NCBI RefSeq assembly: GCF_000264905.1
Contig: NW_006763155.1
Location: 147,871 to 211,870, forward strand
Reading direction: 5' to 3'
Length of the DNA stretch: 64,000 nucleotides
Origin: Stereum hirsutum FP-91666 SS1
Lineage: Eukaryota; Basidiomycota; Agaricomycetes; Russulales; Stereaceae
Position numbers and translations under genes: made by a program
The notes under the pieces: model-generated
The model's database searches: none
What the model was told of the DNA's origin: nothing
The model's input: only the letters and a program-made list of their open reading frames with translations
In this document: piece by piece, positions 37,125 through 49,199 of the stretch
How positions within the stretch are numbered: the first letter of the stretch is position 1
How the letters are laid out: every line of letters begins with the position of its first letter

Positions 37125-38730
37125 TCATTTAAGAAACAATAACACAGGTGAGAGTAAAACTGATACTCGTACATGGCCAATGGTGGAGCAACTGCTCAAC
37201 GATACACATACAAAGACAATATTAGTAACGGATAGCCTCGAATTTCCACATCTGATTTTGGGTGCTCTTTTCAAAGGCCTCCACCGAAGTCTACGTAGAA
37301 GATTTCCATCGACAAACAAAAGTATTGCGTTCAGCATGCAAAGAAATGCGCAAAAAGTGACGGCCAACAGGTGTTCATACCAGTCTTCCACTAGCTCCCT
37401 CAGGACCGCGATCGGTGAGTGCTTTGGTACCGGAGCCACCGCTGTTGTGGAAGAGGATACTTTGAGGTGTATTAGAGAAATTTTCGTCAGATTGGGCAAG
37501 TTCATGCATCAAGATTTGCTAACCGACTCACTGGAATGTATGGTCACGTCCACGAGTCGGGGCGAGATCGACGGCCGAGTACAGTTTGGTGGCGGTGCCA
37601 TTTTCGTCGACATAGAAGGGGTCGCCCATAGTTGGAACATCACGGAAGTTCATTAGGATCACCCCGCCGTGACGAGTGAATGCGAGTTGAAACTAAGTAG
37701 GTTGAACATAAATGCAGTGAGATATGTGCGTCGCGTGTGTCTAAGTAGCATACGTGAGACACTCACTGCATAGCTATTATCGCTTTCATATCCTTTTAGG
37801 TCCCACATCTTAAGCGCGGCATCTCTTCGATATATATACTCGCCGGTTTCGATATTGACGATCCTGTAAAAAGCTCCAGGCGTCAACTGCGAGAGCTGAT
37901 CATGCTCCGATGAAAGATCATGCGATTCGTTTCCAGTGTGATCAGATCGCTCGAGGATCCAGTGTTGATGATCGTATTTCACCTGTGGTTTTGGATGTCA
38001 TAGGTGTAGGCAAGGATGAGACCCAAAGTATTGAACCACTCGAGATGACGTACTGGATCGTGAACGTAAAGAGAGATCTAGAAGACGCCGTTAGAGAACT
38101 AGCAAGCCGTGAGGAGTTAAACATACAGAAGCGCATTTATCGGAATCGTGGCAGGTGGCAAAGCGAAGAATATTTTCGGCTCCCTTAACCTTATGGTCCC
38201 CGGTACTGATGCTGCATTGGTACGTCATCGAGTATGCGGAGATTTAAGTACAGGAGTGGCCAGAAAAGGAATTTTGGACGTACAGGAAAGAATCTCCCGA
38301 CGGAACGATCGACCAGTCCATCCTCTTCAGACCAGCAATGAGCGTCGCCGGTCCACCAGGTTCCTGCATGATGTTCAGGTGAAACTTGTGCTTGACATTA
38401 ATGATGGAATAGTCGCGGTCCTTCCATTCAAACGTAAAATTCCACTGTAAGGAAACGGATGTACTCCTTCAGAACCCTTCATATAAATCGTTCAAGTTAA
38501 AGCACGTAGGAACGTACCATGTGAGCCGGATCCGTGAAGTCCTCTTTGGCAGTAGTCACGATGCCGACTTCGTCGTCGTTGTCGTCTTCTGTAAGCTTAC
38601 AACAGAGATAGACGTAGTTGGTGGAACGACGGCTGGTGCGTATGAAGTATATCCCGTTTGGGATAGGAGGTTGTGCAGTAACCGGAGTCGGTTTCACGAA
38701 TGCATCACCTCTGCCGTAGTTGTTTGACAT
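37125..38730 (-). CDS. Beta-trefoil (ricin-B-like) protein with C-terminal membrane segment
   Basis: This gene converges on the previous one. Exon 1 (38730 to about 38518) carries IPNGIYFIRTSRRSTNYVYL. The next exon (about 38450-38283) reads QWNFTFEWKDRDYSIINV and GLKRMDWSIVPSGDSF. A later one (about 37980-37770) has HQHWILERSD and FYRIVNIETGEYIYRR. These are the QxW and YRIxN strands of beta-trefoils. An exon near 37650-37525 reads MGDPFYVDENGTATKLYS and ends at GTGAGT. The last exon has HLLAVTFCAFLCMLNAILLF followed by RRLRWRPLKRAPK, a hydrophobic segment with a basic flank, so a tail-anchored or single-pass form is likely. Middle exon borders are uncertain. The ligand is unknown. Confidence 0.6.
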
Positions 38731-38899
38731 GATGCGAAAGTGCGTCCGTCCTAAGTCTGGAGTTTGCGGAGAATAACTCGTCGATACGATGCAGGGTGAA
38801 GGTCACTGGCAAGAGTCAAACTCGTGGAGATTCGTGCAGCGGGAGTGAGGAAGGAGGAATTCACTATGAATAGAACACATTAAAATAATTTCTTTGGCA

Positions 38900-40175
38900 A
38901 GCATGCTGGATCATCGAGGCATCGATTCAGAAATTGTGGTAGCTTCTCTTACAATGCTGCTCGGTCATGACTCCTTGCCAGACCTTTCCATAGCCAGAGA
39001 AGCAAGAGGCGTCCATCAACTGCCTGGTCAGCGTGTTGCAATCGATGGAGAACGATGGATGACAGCGATGCCCTTGGCCCTTCTCGGTCATTCGCACAAG
39101 CCTCGACGCGCCCATTTGGAAAGTGCTTCTGGATATATTCTCTCAGGATCAACCCAAACATCGTCATCAACGTTAAGAAATTTAGCATATTTTCCTTCGT
39201 GCACGATGGCAGGGATCAGACGGATGTGCCGTTTATTTTTGCAAGATCGAGAATCCAGACATTGCCTACCCTACTCCGCGCGGTGGTGATGCTACAGCCT
39301 TGGACAGAATATGTTCCTCAGAGATTAGAAACTGTGGCGAGTAATGAGAACGGGATGTCTGACTTCAGTACCACGTTGGGTTTCCCTAGCCTAGGCAGGG
39401 TTCCTTCAGTACCATCCGATCAACCAGCCATGAGCCTGCAGACATTACGTGCACAGCTGTGGAGCTGTCGCATGATGCACAAATCCACGTCGTGAACTCG
39501 ATTAACGCGTTCTTCCATACATGGGAAGAATAACCATCATCGCCCAGTGAGCCTCGAACTCGCGTTGGAAAAGTAACGCGAGAATAACAGAGCACAGGAG
39601 GCTAAGATAAAGCGCTGAGCAGCGGCTGCTCAATAGCGTTGATACTGGGAGCTAGATAACGACCGACAGCCGAAGACACTAGACTCCTCGCCTGAGTGCT
39701 AAGTATTCGAAGAGGTCAACGAGACCGAACGAGAGAGTGCATCGACGGCAAGCACGACACAGATATCGATCCTGGCGAGTACTAGTAATATTTGGTACAC
39801 AAGTTATCGAAAATATGCCATTAGCAGACACGCAATCCGCGACAGTTCCTAATAAAAACCATAATTGTAAGCCGCCTCGGACAACGACCCAAAGAATGCA
39901 GAGCCGGAGACAGACTCGCCGTCCCGTCATATGACACTGGCCTGTTTGAAAGTGATTGCGTGGCTGGGTCGAATTCTCGGCACCGTCAAGGTGCAATTGT
40001 CAGAGCATGGTGTCTGTCGTGGAAAAAATGCAACGGACGTTCGAGATATGTGGCGTATAGCTTACAAGGAGTCGACAACGACGCTACCATCCGCATTATC
40101 AACCTTCAAGATGGAGAAGAGCTGAAAGTACAAACCAAAATTCATTTCGGCGTGATCAGCAGAGTGTGAGGGTCG
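38900..40175. other. Unclear coding remnants beside the lectin-like genes
   Basis: On the minus strand, 39188-38949 contains NFLTLMTMFGLILREYIQKH, a hydrophobic-then-basic segment recalling the tail of the gene at 37.1-38.7 kb. On the plus strand, about 40000-40168 reads RYVAYSLQGVDNDATIRIIN, which looks like a structured repeat. I could not build either into a gene. They may be remnants of further beta-trefoil paralogues on one or both strands. Confidence 0.25.
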
Positions 40176-40974
40176 GAAGTGCATGAAGGGTTGAACTACC
40201 GGGTTATGGCAGTCAACGTCGTAAGATTTCTCATCGAAACCTAGAGAATCGGGCTGGTCAGTATAGACGAAACTTTTCTGTGGAGAGCATGGAAATAAGG
40301 TGGAAATGGGGCTCAGGAGATGTAATCGTTGAAGCCAGCGGAGACGAGAGCAAACACAGAGTATATTGATGGTACTTTGGCTATGGTGCCAAGATAAGCA
40401 AGGTCGAGCTAGTACCGGAGTCAACAGGACCGAACGTTATATCCACGCCGAGACAGGGATTGTGAAACATATTTTCTACTCGGAGAGATACAGCGAGGGC
40501 AAGCATTACTCGCGAGGAAAAATCACCAGGGATTAGTCAGTGGTTTAAGATCTCTGTTGAATAGAAGGGGGCGTAGGGTGGTCTTCCAGTGGGCCGCAAA
40601 AGACTCGCTTAGAATTGGGGGAAGACTAATTTGTCTTCGAGAGGAATGAGGTATGAAGAGACAGTACTGGCGACAGTAATACGAGGACAGGGGGTGTCCT
40701 GATGACCGTGGAAAATGAAGATCGTGATACCGAACGGCGCCAGACACTTTGAATACCGCGAGAAACATTGATATAGTGCACGAAAAGATGGATTTAAGCG
40801 ATTTTTACGACACACCCTGACTGCAATCGTCCAGTACCAGAGATGGTCATAATCAAGCAGCAACAACGAGCAAATAATGTTCAATCAGATGCGAAGCAAG
40901 CACGGCAGTCCACAGGACAGTAGTTGAGTTGAAAGCGAGGTCGCGTATGCACACAACATCTTCCTCTATATGAA

Positions 40975-41170
40975 AGAGTGGAGATGATGTCAGTCGTGGT
41001 CGTGGAGAGGATGCGACCGTTACAGTCGTCGTTGACAAGGAAGGAGGGGAGAGAGAGCTCGAGAAAACAAACCGCCGGACTATCCCGGTGCGAGGTCCGA
41101 AGTCCACCGACTCCGCCACATCAATTCCCTGCACGCCACAGTCGACGACGTTGTCCAACTTCATCTCTTC
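40975..41170 (-). promoter_or_regulatory. LOR-associated upstream module, copy I
   Basis: On the minus strand: GTCGACTGTGGCGTGCAGGG, AATTGATGTGGCGGAGTCGG, CCTCGCACCGGGATAGTCCG, then CTCTCTCCCC and CTCTCCACGACCACGACTGA. Order and spacing match modules C, D and G, and it lies upstream of the LOR-like exon at 41.3 kb. Confidence 0.5.
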
Positions 41171-41319
41171 CTCTCGCTCGCCTCCCAACGCATGGCAAAA
41201 CCACGAAAATGTTTCATCTACAACACCGAGCTCGACCCTTTCCCTCCACGGACACACCATTACCGCATGGTTCGCCCAGTCACCCAACGCCCTCACCTCT
41301 ACACGCGAAGGTTTCTTCG

Positions 41320-41495
41320 TCCCATTCGCCTCTCGAACACTCTTTCTAGAATTCTATCCCGGACTTGGTCTTCGCACTGCATTCCACCGCTCGCTCGTCG
41401 AGAAGCTGGCTGTGAAGGAGAGGAGGTGGATCTCTAATGGATTTCGTACCCAGAATGCAGAAGGCTGGTATGCGGCAAAGTGTCATCAGCAGGTG
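41320..41495 (+). pseudogene. LOR copy I, first-exon remnant
   Basis: The plus-strand frame reads LFLEFYPGLGLRTAFHRSLV, then EKLAVKERRWISN, then YAAKCHQQ before a GTGCTT. Position by position this follows HLEPFHPPIGLNAAFCAPHV, GTLIMKENIWSFS and VVRCHGQ of the 55-kb copy. Conserved positions (LE, P, GL, AF, L, KE, W, C-H-Q) are kept, but later exons were not convincingly found. The frame is open from 41088 through a C/T-rich stretch, which is probably fortuitous. Confidence 0.45.
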
Positions 41496-41519
41496 CTTTG
41501 TTGCGTGATAAGTTGGGTG

Positions 41520-44200
41520 CGTTTCTCTCTCGCAACCGGCTGGTATTGTCGCGTCTTTTCAGCTACTGTAATATCCTTCGTCGTCTACATCTCCTCCACG
41601 ACCTCTCTTCCGTTGCTTGTGGATCATTCGCCCTGTTTGAACCTTGGCCACTTGCGCAACCATTACCCTCGTTCCGTTTCCTCCCTTGTTCCTCTCCAGC
41701 GAGTACATCCTACTCACCTCGCTTGCTTGTTGACTACAGCCCTCACAGACGCAAGGATAATAACCCTCGTCACCGCTCACAGTAATTACCGCCCCTTCTA
41801 TGTACAACTCACGGTTCACCGAGCGGACGGTTCGGCCTCTATGACATGCAGTTATCAGGGCTTTTTCCCTACGTTGTTCTTTCTCAGTACGTTCATGCCT
41901 TACAATTAACCCGATTTACGCATCTGTCCTCTCCCTCCCCTTCATTTTCCTCTCACACCGTCACTTGGTGTTCCCATGATATTCTTGGTGCCTTTCACCT
42001 TCGGCCATCTTACTTCCCCTCTTCGCCCGTTGTCTGACATCCTACTTCAACAGCTAGCTCGAAGCCCATGAGCGATGACTCCTTCGAAACCCTGTCTTCC
42101 GTAAACGCTTCGCCTTCGCCGCAAGACATTTTAGAACGGTATGTGGAGGGTCGTTAGGTCGATGGGTGCGTGCTCAATTTTACCATCGTTTTACTGCGTC
42201 ATTTTCCCTTTTGCTTTTCGTTCATCTTCTACATTCATATCACGATCTTGTCATCATGTACAACTCCAGTCCAATGTCAACCGTCCCACGCATTCTCTCC
42301 GACCCTCCCATTCTTCCCGTCTTCTTTGCATGTTTTACCGCATGATCTCGCCGTGCGTGCATGCACCATTGCATCTTTTGTCTATCGATACATTGAATCT
42401 TCCTCATCCTCTTCTCCCCCTTTCACCCTCATCCCACCTTTTTCGTTGTTCGGCTCGTCGTCCTCCTCCTCACATAACCCTTTTTACTACTACCTCATAA
42501 CACATATATCCTTTGTCTTCGGCCGTATTCCCCCGCTCTAATCGTATTCGTCATCCTAGAGTCCACCTTCCCTTTCTTCGCCACCCGTCCTTTACTTGCA
42601 ACGCCTATCGTATTCCACTCTCTCCTTTTCTTTTCGTCATGTCTTTTTATTGTAATAACTATGACATATGTATTATCGCCCTCCGATACGCCACCCTCGT
42701 ATTATGCCTTCGCCTTCTCACCCACTCCGTCTATTTCATCTTGTCTCATTTTTTTATTGCTCCGTACTGACATCTACCATTCGTTGTTATAGTGTAATGA
42801 TCAGTACGCCGAACCTCCACGGGCACCGAACGGGTCGTCCGAATGGCGTAGAATAAGATGCTTAGAGGTACTTAGGCGCTTTGTGAGGTTCTTCCGGCTT
42901 TTCGTGCATCATTCCCTCTTCTCCGTCTGCGGGTCGAGTTGGCGCCTGAACAAGGTTTTATCTTTTGCTCATCAGTGGTTCACTTAGACGGAAGGCAGGA
43001 TTGAGCGCAGCTCGGGACTGCTCGATGCCGTGAGGCAAAGTTGTGGAAGAGGGACGGGGACTTCGAGTGCATGCTGGGCGGCTAGATTGTCGAACGCGTA
43101 TGTTCAGGTTTTTGGGCCGTCGGTGATGGCTACGCGCTTGCATCGAAGCTTGACTGCTCGTCTGTTATTATCGTGCGAACTTCTTGATGGTTGACATGCT
43201 TGCATACACGGGTGCACCTTTGACCTGGATTTTTGGTTTAGTCAATGTGAGACCTGATCATTCGACGATAAAGATGACGGTCAAAAGGATGAGTGGAAGA
43301 TCTCTCTTCCCGCTGTCGTCCATACACGCATTGTGTCTTATCCGAGGCCGAGGTTGCAGGAGATGGTGTCGTTCCATAGAAGCCAGAATAGTCGTATTCA
43401 CGGTGTGCTTTCGTCGTGCATCAGCTGTCATGACTGAGTGTGGGCGTTTATTTTTGTCGCGCTATCTCGTATGTCGTGGGGAACTCGATGCTGATGACTT
43501 CCCTTCTTCCGCACTTCTCCTCATGTATCCCCTGCCTCCTCACCTCAACTCGATCGACTCAAGGTCGAAGTTCAGACCAGCCGCGATGTCAACTTCAATA
43601 CTTACGTTGATGCACACTTCACCCGACATGTCAACAAAAGACCAGTAGCAGAACCCTTTGATGATCGTGCCCGGAACTGAAGGCTATGCATGGTCTTATC
43701 GGGTGTCTTTCATGGCGTGTTACTCGGAGGCTCTCTTGGACTAACACGCAACGTCGTCGCTGTTGGTCGCCTTCGTGAAATGTTGACAATACGCGGTACT
43801 CCTCGACCCGCATCTATGTATCTCATGTTTAAGCTCCTTGATATAATGGATGGTGTTGAAGAACAGGTCATCTGGTATCTGGGTGACGAATCAGGTGGCT
43901 TTTGTCCACTCTTTCTGTGAGAACACTACCTCGTCGAAATAGGATCACCAGAGAGCCGGATCGCCTCGTTCCCGTCGTGCCCTACACCACACAACCTTGC
44001 TGCGGCCTTACCTCTTCTTTTCTGGTGCAAACATAGCTCAGGCAGCGAGTGCCCGGTCCATTTGACTTATTTTAGCACATTTGGGCGTATGTCGGTGATT
44101 GTGAGGGGGGAAAAGCTAGAAATGTTCCCACAGACCCTAAAATCGACAGCCACGCGACGTCTTCCCTCGCTGCGTACCTGCATCGACCACTCCTTTACTG
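41520..44200. other. C/T-rich stretch without a supportable gene
   Basis: Long pyrimidine-rich tracts (for example 42180-42780) keep several frames open by composition. One exon-like start, MSDDSFETLSSVNASPSPQD at 42068 followed by a GTATGT-type donor near 42139, could belong to a real gene, but I found no continuation. Frames at 43184-43648 and 43690-43920 (+) carry no recognised motif. Confidence 0.35.
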
Positions 44201-44275
44201 CACGGACTGTACCTTGGTACCAGTTGATCTCCTCCACAAACCCTTCTAATCCCTTCTCGCCCCAAAGCCTATCGC

Positions 44276-47200
44276 ATGGAGCAAGCTCAGGTCACCAACG
44301 GCGAGCAGAGCACATCTGCAATGGAATCGCAGAACACAGGCGCCGACGGTGAAGCTGTCGTATCTACCAAACGAGCGACGACAAGCACGGAAGCAGCAGG
44401 AGATGGGCGAGAGGAAAGGAACGATATCGCTCAGCTGCAAGCCGCAGTAGAGAAAATGACTGCCTCTCTGGAGCAAGCAAAGAACAAAATCGATGAGCTG
44501 ACTACTGCCCAGGATGAAGCAAAGATCAGGATGGAGGAGAAAGTCAAGGTCGCTGTTGATGAAGCTATGGGTAAACCTCAGAAAATCGACCCAAGAAATC
44601 TCGTAGTCTGTATTGATGGAACCTCAAACCAGTTTGGCCTTAAGGTGCGTCACATTGCTCCACGCTACACCGATTCTCATATCATTATTTCCAAAGAATA
44701 CGAATGTCATCGAACTCTATCGTCTTCTAGCCAAAGACGAGAATCAAATCACGTTCTACAATAGCGGTATCGGAACATATGCGACACCGTCATGGAAGTC
44801 GTTGGCATATCGAAGGCAGCAGCTATACCATAAGCTTGATCTTGCCATTGCGTGGTGCGTTGTCTCAGTTCCCTTCAGCATCATGTCCAACGCTAACCTC
44901 GGCATGCTCAGGAACTTCGAGAGGATCGTGCAGATCGCATATCAATGGCTTTCAGAACAATATCGCGACGGGGACAAGATATTTTTATTTGGTGCGTGTA
45001 ACAGTTGCATGTATCCTGATGACAGCTCAGAGTCTCCTCGCACCAAGGGTTCTCTCGTGGCGCGTATCAAGTGCGCTGCCTGTCTGCTATGATCCATACG
45101 GTATGTACGGTTGTTCATTCCCGATGTAATCAAAAGCTGACGATCTCTACAAAGGTTGGCTTGATACACCGCGGAAACGAAGCGCAGATTGCATTGTAAG
45201 CCAGTATCTGGGACTGTACTTGTAGGTCTCCCACTGACGTTTCTTTTATGAAGTGCATACCAATTGTATGCGTCTACGGGAAAGGTGCCGTGTTTCATTA
45301 TTGCTGCTCCAGTTCCGCTATACTTACGGAACTCATACGCTCACGAAGGCGCAAGATGGGAAAGGGCTCAAGAAACGCTTTCGTAACGCCTTCAAGTTCG
45401 ATTGGCCGTCGTTGTGAGTTTCCTTTATCAAATCTTCATCTCACGGTTACTCACATATGTATGTACTATGCTCATCTTCTGTCCGCTAGTTTGCATGGAT
45501 CTGTTACTAATGTTGAGAAGGTCAGGATTTAAGATATACTCTGACTCTGGAACGTTGCGTTAACATGATGCCGGCTCTTTCTAAGCCTCAAGAGAATAAT
45601 GATTCTGGAGCCATGCCAGAAAGCAACGCGGATATTGTTACGGTTTGTTGCATCTGCCAGTTTGTTATACAAGGGCTTATATATCCTACTTGATGCTTCA
45701 TAGAGTGACGGCCCCAGTCCCACCAATGCTAAAACAGTTTGTTTCATACTCCTCTATTCCTTTCCACTTTTTGGGTCACGCTAACACCATGTTTATTGTA
45801 GCCAAGAAATGAACGAACTCTCGAAAATCCGTCATACATGGCGGAGCGATTCAAGGAGACTTTTTCCCGAGAGGTCAAAGTACATTTCGTAGGAGCATGG
45901 TATGTATATCATTCGGCTAGATCTTTCCATATGCACGCTGACTGACAATACTGTCAGGGACACCGTATCATCTGTGGGGGTTATTCGTGACAAGACTCTT
46001 CCCGGAACGACGGAAGGAATGAAGCACGCCAATTTCTTCCGTCACGCTTTGGCGTTAGATGAACGACGAGTCAAGTTCCTCCCTGAATACGCCTATGAGG
46101 GTTGCTCGCTACCTACCGACGAAGACGAAAGAAGACGAGAGCTCAAAAGCAGAGACCACTCTAATATCTTGGCGCATACAAAAGAGGTCTGGTTTGCAGG
46201 CACTCATTCAGATATGTGAGTTTTCTACGTGCCGCTTCGTCTGACTTGAACCAATGCTTTCTACAGTGGCGGTGGCAACGTTCCAAACGTAAACATGGAT
46301 CTTAGCGCACCATCCTTGAGGTGGATGTCCTATCAAGCTACTGCCGCTGGGCTTCGGGTGCAGCCTGTCACAGGGAAGTGGGATTTCGCAGCGCCAATCA
46401 CGATCCACGAATCTCTGACACGGTCATGGTGGCCGTTTGAGATGGTGCCTTGGGTAAGACTGACTTATCATGGTGCGAAGAATTCAACGATGCGGTTAGT
46501 CTTATTCTGTTGCTACTCATACGATATCAGTAGCGATTGACCGCATCACTCTTACTAGTCCACACCAAGGGATGCCGCGCCATATACACGAGGGCCAAAT
46601 GATCCATAGCTCTCTCTTGCATGACTCGAACAAACGGGAGGAGGCTGTCGATGGTTCTCGATCACCCCAGTCGTTTTGGAAACGGGTCACTTTGGCCCTC
46701 CGGAAGAACGACTCTTCAACCAAGAATTATGTTCCCAAGGCCTCTCTGAAACGCTTGGGTCAGGATGACCTCCGGACGTGGGGTGATTTCTACACTGCTG
46801 CGGGGTCTGCAACCCTGCCCGCACTCGTAGAACGTGATCTGAATGACCTTGCTTCTGAACTGGTCCATGGCATTCGAGCAGCTAGGCCTTTCGATACCCC
46901 CTCTCTTCTTAGACAGTTTGTATTCCTGGCGTCATCCGGTGCGTCTGCTCTCCTCAACCCAATCTTATGTATAAACTGACTAGGTACATTAGTTGATGGT
47001 GCACGAGCTCTGCGAGACTCTACCGACTTCTTTAAATATTTTCCACTGAATGTGAACGACAGTGTACTGCCCATTGATGCTCGCAATCATATATGGTGCA
47101 TCACGGAGGAGTGGGTCCAAAAGCAAAATCCGAAATGTGCGTTTATCTCATGCTCGCTATTCTTTGTGTCCAATGACTGAGAAATATATTCACTTGGTGA

Positions 47201-49039
47201 TCAGATCAACGCAACACGGTTTCTTCCATCGCATACATGCCCAACCATAGGCATGCTGCAGTCGTCAGATCTCTGGGTGACACGATTGATCTCTGCGAGG
47301 TGTCACCGGACCAAAGGCCGCTCAAGGCCATACAGATGCTCAACGGGCACACTGATGCGATCATCACTCTCGCATTCTCCCCCGATGGGAAGATTGTCGT
47401 GTCTGGCTCCTGCGATTATACTGTTCGTGTCTGGAATGTTGGTGATAGCACCAATGTAGAGAGCGTAGTTCTTCAAGATCATGCTGCAGCAGTTGGTTCA
47501 GTCGCCTTCTCTCCGAATGGGAAGTTCATGGCCTCTGGTTCGGTCGACGGAATCGTCATGATCTGGCGTATCTGGCCATGGTCATGGAAGCCCAATAATA
47601 ACTCGCCTCATGTTTTCACAGGTCGCGCGAAATCCATCACTGCACTCTCGTTTTCCTCAGATGGTTCCCTTCTTGCTTCAGGCTCCTCCGACAATGCCAT
47701 TCGCATTTGTGATCTCTCTCATCGCGAGCTTTCCACGCCTCCTCATAGCTTGGAGGGCCATACCGGAGCTATCATCTGCCTCGCATTCTCTACCGACAAT
47801 CATAAGCTCGTCTCTGGTTCTTACGACTGCACCGTGCGAATATGGGACCTGCAAAGTAGTGATACCCACGTTCGAGTCCTGTATGGCCACACCGGCTGGA
47901 TCACATCGCTTGCTTTCTCCCCGGACGGAGAGCACATCATCTCTGGGTCGACTGATTCGACGTGTCACTTGTGGGATTCTCAAACAGGTCGGCCTATTAA
48001 TCTTCCAATCGAGCCTTTCGACGATTGGGTCTCCTCCGTCAACGTCTCACCGGATGGTACGAGCATTGTCGCTTGCTCCATTGACGGCATCGTCACATCC
48101 ACGAGAATTGACATCTCCGAGACCCATCAAGAGTGCCTCTATGGCCACACGTCTTGGGTAGGCGCTGTCGCATTCTCGCCCGATAGCAAACAACTCGTCT
48201 CATGCTCTGGCGATAGCACGATCCGTGTCTGGGACGTACAGACCGGAACAGAGGCTCTTCGCCCACTCGAAGGCCATACAGACCCCGTTCAATCCGTTCA
48301 ATTCTCCCCGGACGGTTCGCTCATTGCCTCCGGTTCTTTCGACAGAATGGTTCGGATTTGGGATGCGGTGACTGGAAACCAGAAAGGCGAACCACTGCCA
48401 GGCCATACCAGCGGGGTCAGATCTGTCGGATTCTCGCCGGATGGGAAACACCTCGTTTCAGGTTCTAATGATCGCACTGTCCGTGTATGGAACGTCGAAA
48501 CGAGGTCCGAGGCTCACAAGCCACTCGAAGGGCATATAGATTTTGTTCAGTCCGTACAGTACTCGCCAGATGGGCGATACATCGTCTCTGGCTCCTATGA
48601 TGGGACAGTACGTCTTTGGGATGCAAATACGGGGAAGGCAGTAGGGGAGCCATTCAGTGGTCATGCCAGTCCTGTCACTTCCGTCGCATTCTCACCCGAT
48701 GGCACACGCATCGTCTCCGGCTCCTTCGATAAAACCATCCGCATCTGGGATACGAAGACGGGGAAGGCGGTGGGAGAGCCCTTGAGAGGTCATACCAACT
48801 CGGTCGAGTCAGTCGCATACTCTCCTGATGGAAAGCGGATCGTTTCTGGCTCTTGGGATAAGACCGTCCGTGTCTGGGACGCGGAGACGGGGAAGGAGGT
48901 TTTCGAGCCTCTGGGAGGCCATACCGGCGGCGTGTGGTCTGTCGCATGGTCGCCAGATGGTCAGCTCATTGCATCGGCTTCGTATGACAACACGATTCGG
49001 ATTTGGAATGCGAATACGGGGGATCCGATCAGGCTTTAG
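44276..49039 (+). CDS. DUF2235 (Tle1-like) hydrolase domain fused to 14 WD40 repeats
   Basis: A 15-exon model gives one continuous frame of about 1,278 residues: 44276-44644, 44697-44854, 44912-44991, 45048-45100, 45155-45195, 45254-45284, 45349-45413, 45490-45520, 45586-45642, 45802-45899, 45958-46215, 46267-46494, 46559-46938, 46984-47136, 47205-49039. Residues ~45-105 are heptad-like coiled coil. The hydrolase domain opens RNLVVCIDGTSNQFG and has the nucleophile elbow GFSRGAYQVRCLS, VHFVGAWDTVSSVG and GTHSDIGGGN, supplying the Ser, Asp and His expected of alpha/beta-hydrolase DUF2235/Tle1 proteins (bacterial Tle1 are phospholipases). A ~200-residue linker follows, then 14 WD blades, consistent with two seven-bladed propellers. 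The start was chosen at the first ATG of the exon. The small exons 6-9 are the least certain. No NACHT/P-loop is seen. Role unknown; it may act as a regulated lipase or esterase. Confidence 0.85.
47205..49036 (+). repeat. Array of 14 WD40 repeats within the DUF2235-WD40 gene
   Basis: About 43 residues (~129 bp) per unit. The first blade (SSIAYMPNHRHAAVVRSLG) and blades 2-7 are irregular, with insertions (a WRIWPWSWKP loop in blade 3) or a lost GH dipeptide (blades 3, 4 and 7). The last seven are regular, each with GH, SPDG, SGS/SAS and VRVWD/IRIWD, and blades 11 and 12 share the phrase TGKAVGEP. All 14 are encoded in a single uninterrupted exon. Confidence 0.9.
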
Positions 49040-49199
49040 GGTGGTGTTCGAGCGAGGGGGTATTATTTCGACAAAAGGGTGCTGGTACGGTTCATTGTTT
49101 AGAAGCGTCATCGTTTCCTTACCGTGCTGGCTTTCTGATTTTCAGGATGTTCGAGCGTTATTCACTTCGTGATCCAGTACGCTGAATGAGATTCATCCA

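Noticed and set aside
41088..41909. Long 273-codon plus-strand frame as an intact gene
   Set aside because: It starts inside the conserved module and runs through C/T-rich DNA. Only 41320-41495 shows LOR-like conservation.
47237..49039. WD40 stretch as a separate 600-residue gene starting at its first ATG
   Set aside because: The frame extends upstream to an acceptor at 47203-47204, adds a further WD blade, and joins in phase to QNPK of the preceding exon.
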